From Caproiciproducens galactitolivorans (GTDB taxonomy: Bacteria > Bacillota > Clostridia > Oscillospirales > Acutalibacteraceae), in contig NZ_JAPOHA010000004.1 of assembly GCF_026672255.1 (NCBI RefSeq), positions 1 through 64,000 on the forward strand: a DNA stretch of 64,000 bases. The letters are read 5' to 3'. Positions 52,125 to 58,982 of the stretch are shown here, one piece after another. The notes beneath the pieces are model-generated. The model ran no database searches. It saw only the letters and a list, made by a program, of their open reading frames with translations, and was not told where the DNA came from. Positions within the stretch are counted from its first letter, which is position 1. Each line of letters starts with the position of its first letter. Made by a program: the position numbers and the translations under genes.

Positions 52125-53851
52125 GCAAGCTCCTCCTTACTAAGCTGGGACAGTGCGATTTCCCGGTATACTTCGCAGTTCTCCATCAGCTCCCTGTGAG
52201 TTCCCTTCCCCGCAATCCGGCCGTTGTCCAGAACGATAATCTGGTCGGCGTACATAATGCTGGAAATACGCTGCGCGACAATCAAAGTGGTCGCCCAGCC
52301 GGTTTTCTCGTGCAGCGCCGCGCGGAGCTTTGCGTCGGTCTTAAAGTCGAGCGCGGAAAAGCTGTCGTCAAATATGTAAATCTGCGGCTTTTTCACCAGC
52401 GCGCGCGCAATGGAGAGCCGCTGTTTCTGCCCGCCGGAGACATTGGAGCCGCCCTGCGCGATTTCCGTTTCAAACCGGTCGGGCTTGGTTTCAATAAATT
52501 CCATGGCCTGCGCAATCTGCGCCGCCTCGGAAATTTCCTCCGGTGTGGCGGTTTCCGGGTCGGCATAGGCCAGGTTGCTCTGAATCGTGCCGGAAAACAG
52601 CATTCCCTTCTGCGGAACATATCCAATCTGCTTTCGCAGCAAGTGAAGGTCGAATTCGCGGATATCCACGCCGTCAAGGGTAACCCTTCCGCCCATCGGG
52701 TCGTAAAAACGCGGCAGCAGGTTTACCACCGTGGATTTTCCGGAACCGGTCGAGCCGATAAACGCCGTCGTCTGCCCCGGGGCGGCTGTAAAATCGATGT
52801 CGTGCAGGACGTCCTCCTCCGCGGCCGGATACCGGAAGGAAACATGCTCAAAGCGGACAAGGCCGCGGCACGGTTCCGGAGTTTTCGGGTTTTCCGGGTT
52901 CACAATGGACGGATTCGTTTCGAGCACGTCGGCAATTCGCTCGGCGGAAACCGACGCGCGGGGAATCATGATAAACATCATCGCCATCATCAGAAAGGCG
53001 AAAATAATCTGCATCACGTACTGCATAAAAGCCAGCATATCGCCCACCTGCAAATGCAGCGCGGAAACCTGCAAAGAGCCGACCCACACAACCAGCACGG
53101 TCGTCAGGTTCAGAATCAGCATCATGGTCGGCATCATAAACGACATGATGCGGTTAATGAACAGGTTCGTTTCCGTTAAATCCATATTTGCCCGGTCGAA
53201 GCGCCGCTCCTCAAAATTCTGGGTGCTGAACGCCCGGATCACCAGCATTCCCTCCAGATTTTCCCGTACGATCAGGTTCAGCCGGTCGATCAGGTTCTGC
53301 ACCATGCGGAACTTGGGCAGTGCAACCACAAACATAAATAAAACCAAAAGCAAAAGACAAAATACCGTCAGCGCGATAATCCACGACATAGACCTGCTTT
53401 TGGAAAGCGCGTGAATCACGCCGCCGGTACCGAGAATCGGCGCGTAAAAAACCATGCGGATAACCATGACAATCAGCGTCTGAACCTGTGTAATATCGTT
53501 GGTGGTACGGGTGATCAAAGAAGAAGTCGAGAATTTGTCAAATTCCGCGTTCGAAAACGTTTCAATCTTCTCAAACAGATCCAAACGGAGCGTCTGGCAC
53601 ACACCTGCCGCCACACGCGCGGCAATAAGACTGACAAGAACACTGCAGGCCGCACTGATCAGCGCGATAATCAGCATCTTCCCGCCCGCGTTCAGGATAA
53701 CGCCGGTATTTCCGGAGGCGATGCCGTTATTAATAATATCCGACATATAATCCGGTAAGGAAAGGTCGCAGTAGGCCTGGCCGAACAAAAGCGCGATCGC
53801 CAGCAAAACATGTGCGACGTACGGCGTGCAGTATTTCATGAGTCTTGTCAT
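52121..53851 (-). CDS. ABC exporter half-transporter, degenerate NBD
   Basis: A 576-residue partner exporter subunit: six transmembrane helices (1-310) and an NBD (about 340-575). Walker A GSTGSGKST and signature NVSGGQ are canonical, but the Walker B reads IYIFDDSFSALD, with aspartate in place of the catalytic glutamate. In heterodimeric exporters this marks the degenerate ATP site. The ATG at 53849-53851 has GGAGG 9 bases upstream. First gene of the efflux operon, transcribed away from a TetR gene that probably represses it. Confidence 0.92.
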   Translation of the reverse strand: MTRLMKYCTPYVAHVLLAIALLFGQAYCDLSLPDYMSDIINNGIASGNTGVILNAGGKMLIIALISAACSVLVSLIAARVAAGVCQTLRLDLFEKIETFSNAEFDKFSTSSLITRTTNDITQVQTLIVMVIRMVFYAPILGTGGVIHALSKSRSMSWIIALTVFCLLLLVLFMFVVALPKFRMVQNLIDRLNLIVRENLEGMLVIRAFSTQNFEERRFDRANMDLTETNLFINRIMSFMMPTMMLILNLTTVLVVWVGSLQVSALHLQVGDMLAFMQYVMQIIFAFLMMAMMFIMIPRASVSAERIADVLETNPSIVNPENPKTPEPCRGLVRFEHVSFRYPAAEEDVLHDIDFTAAPGQTTAFIGSTGSGKSTVVNLLPRFYDPMGGRVTLDGVDIREFDLHLLRKQIGYVPQKGMLFSGTIQSNLAYADPETATPEEISEAAQIAQAMEFIETKPDRFETEIAQGGSNVSGGQKQRLSIARALVKKPQIYIFDDSFSALDFKTDAKLRAALHEKTGWATTLIVAQRISSIMYADQIIVLDNGRIAGKGTHRELMENCEVYREIALSQLSKEELA

Positions 53852-53887
53852 GAGGTCATCACCTCCTATAAAGCCAAATTTTCTATA

Positions 53888-54009
53888 TAGTACTACGGTA
53901 CCATAATAATTACAACTGGTATAATAATGATAAAACACAGTTGCAATTCAATAAATTTAGTGAGAATTGCCCTTGATTTATTTTGGCGATCTTTGGTACT
54001 ATATTGTAA
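53888..54009. promoter_or_regulatory. Divergent promoter region with candidate TetR operators
   Basis: tagtactacggtacca (53888-53903) is an imperfect palindrome with tRgtac half-sites, and tggtactatattgtaa (53994-54009) shares the TGGTAC half-site. They lie 14 to 50 bases from the two divergent starts, so one repressor could cover both promoters. Confidence 0.45.
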
Positions 54010-54054
54010 TAATAGAAGCTTTAAATTGGTTCAAAACAGAAAGGAGAATGCAAA

Positions 54055-54756
54055 ATGCCGGAAGGGAACGAAAACGATACAAAAAGGTTAATCCGAGAAA
54101 CCGCTACGCGCCTTTTCCGCGAAAAATCCTTTGAAGCCGTTACCCTCAGCGACATTTGCAAAGCCAGCGGAATCAACAAACATACTTTTTATTACTACTA
54201 CAAATCAAAGGACGAACTGCTGAAAAAATTCTACTGCTTTCCATGGAGCCTTACCGCCGCCGAGGCGACGGCCATTTTGACTTCCGACAACTGCGTCGAC
54301 CAGATCTGGCTGATTATTGATAAATATATTGACTACACGAAAACAACCGGGGTACACATCATCCGGCAGATCCTGATTAAGAATCTGACGCATGACGTGG
54401 GCACCTTCCATATCAGCGACGAAATGCGGGAAATCTCCAAACTGGAAATCAGCATTATTAAAAAAGGGCAGCAGAACGGCCAGTTCCACAATACGTCCGA
54501 CCCAAGGGTCCTGGTTGTGCTTCTGCATCAGGTGCTTCACTCCATGGGCCTGATGTGGGCCATTTTTCACGGAGAATTCGATCTGAGCAAGAGCGCCCGT
54601 TTCCTGCTCGAAAACCTGCTGGACGTGGACGCTTCCTACCGGATGACGAATGAAAAAGATCTGGATACCTTTATGGATTTATTCAAAGGAATGATTCAGA
54701 CAAATCAAACGCATCATTCCTCCGACAGCGATACAACCAAACACAGCAAATCCTGA
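54055..54756 (+). CDS. TetR-family transcriptional regulator
   Basis: A 233-residue repressor. The N-terminal HTH spans about 10-55 (TRLFREKSFEAVTLSDICKA, then SGINKHTFYYYYKSKDELL). The C-terminal ligand domain, about 70-200, is helical with the TetR_C pattern. AGGAG precedes the ATG. It is divergent from the five-gene efflux operon and most likely represses it in response to a transported compound. A strong terminator follows at 54778-54819. Confidence 0.9.
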   Translation: MPEGNENDTKRLIRETATRLFREKSFEAVTLSDICKASGINKHTFYYYYKSKDELLKKFYCFPWSLTAAEATAILTSDNCVDQIWLIIDKYIDYTKTTGVHIIRQILIKNLTHDVGTFHISDEMREISKLEISIIKKGQQNGQFHNTSDPRVLVVLLHQVLHSMGLMWAIFHGEFDLSKSARFLLENLLDVDASYRMTNEKDLDTFMDLFKGMIQTNQTHHSSDSDTTKHSKS

Positions 54757-54777
54757 CCGCCGGCAAAGACGCAACCC

Positions 54778-54819
54778 AAAAGGCTGCCTGTTTTACTTTC
54801 GTAAAGCAGACAGCCTTTT
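54778..54819 (+). terminator. Terminator of the TetR gene
   Basis: aaaaggctg pairs with cagcctttt around an imperfect inner stem (cctgttttac / gtaaagcag), followed by ATCTTTT. Confidence 0.8.
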
Positions 54820-54961
54820 ATCTTTTAAGACACCCTATTCTGTTTGTGCATTTCCGGTTCCCCGTTTTCCGTAAAAAGGAATCTTCTTTGACCGTTTAAA
54901 AAAACCATTTTTCCCTCAATTAAACTTTCTGCATGAGACCTTTTCGGTATTTTCGAAAATA

Positions 54962-55948
54962 TTATAATAAGGTTTTGCGAAGCTCCGCTCCGGTTTTGGG
55001 GGACAAGTACGCCGGGGGAATGTCAAACACCGTTTTACAGCCGCTTTGCCCTTCGTGATGAAGCCGGTATGCGGCTCTTGCATAAGCCACGATAACAGAA
55101 GCCGTAAACTCCGGATTGGAATCCAGCTTCAGGTTATATTCTATAATATGGGTATGCTCTTCCTTGCGCCCGGTTTTTCCGCATCTTATAACGAAACCGC
55201 CGTGCGGGATTCCGCTGTAATTTTTCTTCAATTCCTCTTCCGTAATGAAATGGACGGTTGTGTCGTAATCTGCAAAATAGTTGGGCATATTCTTTATTTC
55301 GCTCTCGATTTTTGCTTTGTCCGCTCCTTCCTCGGCTACAACAAAGCATTCGCGGGTATGCTTTTCGCGCGCGGAAAGCGTTGGCATTTCCCCGCTGCGA
55401 ACCGCGGAAATCGCACTTTCGACTGGGATCGTGTACTGTATGGCATCCTTAACACCCTCTATTCTGCGGATCGCGTCGGAATGCCCCTGACTTACGCCCT
55501 TGCCCCAAAAGGTATCGTCTTTTCCGTTCGGCAGAATCGCGTTGGCATACAGCCTGTTCAGCGAGAACATGCCGGGGTCCCAGCCAACCGAGATAATGCC
55601 GAGTTTGCCGCTTTTCCTGGCGGCGGAGTCTACCTCATCAAAATGCTGAGAAATTCCGGCATGCGTATCAAAACTATCGATAATATTAAACATTTCCGCG
55701 TATTTCGGAGACTGTTCGGGCAGGTCTGTTGCGCTTCCCCCGCAGAGAATCATTACGTCGATCTCATCTTTCATTTTCTCCGCTTCCTCCGCAGGAAAAA
55801 CCTTTGCTGTCCCGGTTAATACTTTCAAATCTTTTGGGTTGCGCCGGGTAAAGACTGCCGCAAGCTCCATATCCGGATTTTGCTGAATCGCATATTCAAC
55901 GCCGCGCCCCAAATTTCCATAGCCCATAATTCCGATTCGAATACTCAT
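54962..55948 (-). CDS. ddh: meso-Diaminopimelate D-dehydrogenase
   Basis: A 328-residue NADPH-dependent enzyme that reductively aminates tetrahydrodipicolinate to meso-DAP, the one-step route to lysine and peptidoglycan. The Rossmann motif GIMGYGNLGRGVE is at residues 6-18. Substrate-site segments SFDTHAGI, SVGWDPGMFS and KGVSQGHSDAIRRI match the family, as does HGGFVIR. The length is normal. It stands alone between the TetR gene and a long intergenic region. Confidence 0.93.
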   Translation of the reverse strand: MSIRIGIMGYGNLGRGVEYAIQQNPDMELAAVFTRRNPKDLKVLTGTAKVFPAEEAEKMKDEIDVMILCGGSATDLPEQSPKYAEMFNIIDSFDTHAGISQHFDEVDSAARKSGKLGIISVGWDPGMFSLNRLYANAILPNGKDDTFWGKGVSQGHSDAIRRIEGVKDAIQYTIPVESAISAVRSGEMPTLSAREKHTRECFVVAEEGADKAKIESEIKNMPNYFADYDTTVHFITEEELKKNYSGIPHGGFVIRCGKTGRKEEHTHIIEYNLKLDSNPEFTASVIVAYARAAYRLHHEGQSGCKTVFDIPPAYLSPKTGAELRKTLL

Positions 55949-56231
55949 TTTATAGCTCCTTTGTAAAAATCACGTCCGGTTCCCGCGCCCTTCTTTGGTT
56001 CTCCGAAAGCCACGGCAACCTTTTATTCTGTAAAAAATTTACGAATGTATTCCTGTTTCCTTCTCAGGATGGAGACCGCTTTGCCAATTCTATAATAATA
56101 CACTTGTATTTCGGTTTGGAAAAGCCCTTTTTAGAAAGTATTCCGAACATGAACGCTATCGGCCATAAAAAAACAAGCCGCATAAAATTGTATAGCTTGT
56201 GTATAGCTTGTCTCGGCGAGTTTTGGCAATT

Positions 56232-56264
56232 AAAAAATAGCCGTCCGATAGACGGCTATTTTTT
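56232..56264. terminator. Perfect 14-bp bidirectional terminator-like hairpin
   Basis: aaaaaatagccgtc pairs perfectly with gacggctatttttt around a 5-base loop, giving T-runs on both strands. Confidence 0.75.
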
Positions 56265-56289
56265 AAATTCTAACTTCGCGCGGCAAAGC
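56241..56289. repeat. Intergenic repeat, left copy
   Basis: The run from ccgtccgatagacggcta to aattctaacttcgc and gcggcaaagc is repeated with changes at 58908-58963 in the same orientation. It overlaps the descending part of the hairpin at 56232-56264. Confidence 0.6.
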
Positions 56290-56522
56290 GTATTCCTATG
56301 CTTTGAGAATAGATAAATACCGGATATTCGCTCATATCCTTAGCGATGTGTCACTTTCCGATTGAATACTGTTATCCAATAAGCTAGTAGCAAGAAGAAG
56401 ATATCAGTTCATTTTTCTCTTGCCCCTCCTGATGAAACTTGGAAAAATGATCGTTAAAAATTTTTGCTTTTCCTGATTTCTGATCCACTATCCCGGTTCA
56501 GCAAATTAAATAATAAATTATC

Positions 56523-57242
56523 TTAACCCTGTTTTTGCAAGCTTTCGGGCTCACGCCTCGGCTGTGTCAACTTTATAAATAGAATGTATATACATGGTGA
56601 AATTATTCCAATCGTTGCGCCACTAACATTCGTCATTGCACTTTGCACATAAATCTTTACTTTCTCCATCTCTTCAGCAGTTAGCTCAGTATATTCCTTG
56701 CCTGCATAGTAAACATTTCCGTAATAGGATGCATTCATTGCATATGCCGCAGCGGAAAGCAGAATTAAACCAATACAAATTAAAATGGGAATGGAAAGTA
56801 TGGTAACTTTTTGAAAAACAATTCTGCGTTTACCGAATATTAAAAACAGCGAAGAAAATACAATCAGTATAAAGCAGATTTCAAACATTAGCATGATATA
56901 GTGATCTTCAAATAGTCCTTCTCTTATAGATTCGATTTGTAAAATATTTGCAAAGGCCTTATCCAAAATAAATCGGATTACCAACCCACAAGTAATGAAA
57001 CCTAATCCTTTTCCAATTCCCCATGATAATCTTTTAAAATTTTCATTAACAGTCCATTGATATAAAAACACTAATCCCAATAAGTAAAGCCCATGAAAGA
57101 GAACCGCTTTCCATTCAATTGCGCCATTCCACGCCGCCTCAAAAGAAACTTGCGTTAAACCATCAAAAATATAATCTACCACACCATATGATATTACAAA
57201 AAAAATTATAATTAAAAATATATTTAATACTTTCTTTTTCAT
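56523..57242 (-). CDS. Multi-pass membrane protein, candidate immunity protein
   Basis: A 239-residue protein with six predicted membrane helices (IFLIIIFFVISYGVV at the N terminus; the last is IGIISPCIYILFI). A ~35-residue extramembrane loop before the last helix holds YYGNVYYAGKEYTEL. No family is recognised. Its ATG directly follows the toxin-like gene stop with no intergenic bases, so it is coupled to it. Small multi-pass proteins behind type VII effectors often give immunity, which is the inferred role. The base composition is AT-rich relative to neighbours. Confidence 0.6.
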   Translation of the reverse strand: MKKKVLNIFLIIIFFVISYGVVDYIFDGLTQVSFEAAWNGAIEWKAVLFHGLYLLGLVFLYQWTVNENFKRLSWGIGKGLGFITCGLVIRFILDKAFANILQIESIREGLFEDHYIMLMFEICFILIVFSSLFLIFGKRRIVFQKVTILSIPILICIGLILLSAAAYAMNASYYGNVYYAGKEYTELTAEEMEKVKIYVQSAMTNVSGATIGIISPCIYILFIKLTQPRREPESLQKQG

Positions 57243-58589
57243 TTACTTATTACCCACTTTCGTAAGAGCTTTATTTAATATCTCGCTATAAATCGCAGGG
57301 ACGGTAGAAGGTGTGCTCATTTTATCTGTAATATCTACTAGAGGCTCAAAGTTCAAACGGAAAAAGTCCGGCCTTCTTCCCAGAACTGCTTTATCTTTGC
57401 TAAACACAATAGGATTTTCTATTAATTCTCCCTTGGGGCTGATTGATAAATATGCATAATAAGGCGTATCCTGATGTTGCTTATCAATTGTGAATTGAAC
57501 GTCAAAGATATCACGTTGATCTCTCTTTTTCTTTGTGAGTGCTTCATACATTTCTCCAAAGCCATTAGAATATGCTACCTGATTAACAGCAGAACCGGCA
57601 TTTGCAATATATATACTGTTGGGTATATTGCAATCTACGTTATTAAATTTATTTCTATTCGTATAAGAACCAATTGGTATTAGTACACGTTTATCAGAAC
57701 CGCTTTGTTGGAAAATAAAAGTTATTTCCGATTTATCAATACCAGCGTCTATAAAGCTTTCAATTCCTAATATTGCCGAAAAAGCACCCGCCTTCCTTAC
57801 ATTTTTTTCACTTTTAGAAACTTGACCGCTAACAACATGATGATTAAGTTGGTTACCTGCACATACCTCTTCTTTCGGTATCCCCTGCAAATTTATCCCT
57901 AATGTTGCAGCCGCCCAGTCAAAAGCTATTTTGTTCAATCTTTTCTCATATACTGTTTTCCATGACTTTTCGATCTGGCAAGTATCTTTTGTATTCGGGA
58001 CAACAATTGGATATGTTTCTCCGTTGTATATAATCGCTTGATTATCCTTAGCAATATATATACCTTTCTGTGCGCTTGTATAATCCTGTCCGGAAGTCAA
58101 ACAAGTTATAATTCCGCCGTGCCACGATACAGCCACGCCTTCAACGCCGCTTATAACTTTAGAACCAACGTTTACAATAAGGTCTCCGGCTTGTTTCAGA
58201 AAACTTTCCAAACCTTTTGCGTTACCGATTACAGCGTATCCGATTCGCTCCAGCCAGTTTTCTTCGGCATTTGCGGATGCAAGCATAGCGCGGAACCGGT
58301 TTGTATAATCGCTTGACATCTGGAAAAGCCGTGCTTCCGTATTGGCATACTGACTTTTTGAAGAAGAAATGAACCCGCTCAACTCGTTCATTTCAGTATA
58401 CAGCATTTCCATCTCTTTTTGAATATCTGCAATCGACCCGCCAATATTTCTTCTGCGCTTTATTTTTGGGTCTATACTGCTGAACACGCTGTTTATCGAT
58501 GATTTTAAATCGCCCAATGTCAAGGCGACTGTTCTGATTTGTATAGCGCTGGAGTCGAGCCCGTCCAAATTTACTTTTATGGCGCTCAA
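57243..58589 (-). CDS. Candidate type VII secretion (ESX/LXG-like) toxin
   Basis: A 448-residue protein. Residues ~1-110 form a helical hairpin-like domain (IKVNLDGLDSSAIQIRTVA, then helical runs through MEMLYTEMNELSGF and TEARLFQMSSDYTNRF) in the style of ESX/LXG targeting domains. A glycine-rich hydrophobic linker lies at ~115-165, and the C-terminal ~270 residues contain no family I recognise (NQLNHHVVSGQVSK, SYTNRNKFNNVDCNIP). No signal peptide. The ATG at 58587-58589 follows AAGGAGGG. With the membrane protein immediately downstream it resembles a polymorphic toxin-immunity pair. The toxin activity is unknown. Confidence 0.6.
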   Translation of the reverse strand: MSAIKVNLDGLDSSAIQIRTVALTLGDLKSSINSVFSSIDPKIKRRRNIGGSIADIQKEMEMLYTEMNELSGFISSSKSQYANTEARLFQMSSDYTNRFRAMLASANAEENWLERIGYAVIGNAKGLESFLKQAGDLIVNVGSKVISGVEGVAVSWHGGIITCLTSGQDYTSAQKGIYIAKDNQAIIYNGETYPIVVPNTKDTCQIEKSWKTVYEKRLNKIAFDWAAATLGINLQGIPKEEVCAGNQLNHHVVSGQVSKSEKNVRKAGAFSAILGIESFIDAGIDKSEITFIFQQSGSDKRVLIPIGSYTNRNKFNNVDCNIPNSIYIANAGSAVNQVAYSNGFGEMYEALTKKKRDQRDIFDVQFTIDKQHQDTPYYAYLSISPKGELIENPIVFSKDKAVLGRRPDFFRLNFEPLVDITDKMSTPSTVPAIYSEILNKALTKVGNK

Positions 58590-58855
58590 CTTTTCACCCT
58601 CCTTTTCTTTTCCTTAAAATAATTATATATTAGCATATTATTTTGGAATTGTATACCTGTTTTTTTAGAATATATATTGAATTACTTCTGCGTCACCAAA
58701 TGTGCCGCCCTCCCAAGGAGAGCGGCACAAGAAGGCTCCTTCACCGATACAAGGCGCATTTGTAAGTCTGCCGGAGCAACAAAATGGCTCAGAACCAAAA
58801 ACAATTTTTTATTGATATTTTTTCCTCGGGTTTTTCTTTTTTTGAAAACAACCGC

Positions 58856-58893
58856 AAAAAGCGCCGTTTGGGCTTAACCCTAAACGGCGCTTT
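58856..58893 (-). terminator. Terminator of the redox fusion gene
   Basis: gcgccgttt (58861-58869) pairs with aaacggcgc (58882-58890), extended by ggg/ccc. On the minus strand it is followed by TTTTT. Confidence 0.85.
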
Positions 58894-58907
58894 GTCTGCA
58901 ATCTGAA

Positions 58908-58963
58908 CCGTCTGATAGACGGCTACAATTTATGAATTCTAGTTTCGCTCCGTGCGGCATAGC
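58908..58963. repeat. Intergenic repeat, right copy
   Basis: ccgtctgatagacggcta, then gaattctagtttcgc and gcggcatagc, parallel to 56241-56289 with a few changes and a short insertion. Together the two copies bracket the toxin-immunity pair. Confidence 0.6.
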
Positions 58964-58982
58964 AGCAAACCGCATACTGTTA

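Larger units (their letters stand above)
55949..56522. other. Long intergenic region with a perfect hairpin
   Basis: About 570 bases without a supported gene. It contains an AT-rich ddh promoter region near 56085-56105, a short tandem repeat (tgtatagctt repeated at 56188-56208), the strong hairpin at 56232-56264, and a ~50-base repeat shared with 58908-58963. A 70-codon plus-strand frame across the hairpin lacks a ribosome binding site. Confidence 0.5.
58590..58982. other. Intergenic region between toxin pair and redox cluster
   Basis: About 390 bases. It holds the presumed promoter region of the toxin gene (AT-rich, 58610-58680), a hairpin tgtgccgc/gcggcaca (58701-58739), the terminator at 58856-58893 and the right copy of the intergenic repeat. 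No gene is supported. Confidence 0.5.

Noticed and set aside
56104-56316. A 70-codon plus-strand frame in the long intergenic region
   Set aside because: It runs across a perfect terminator-like hairpin and a repeat, and it has no ribosome binding site or family match.
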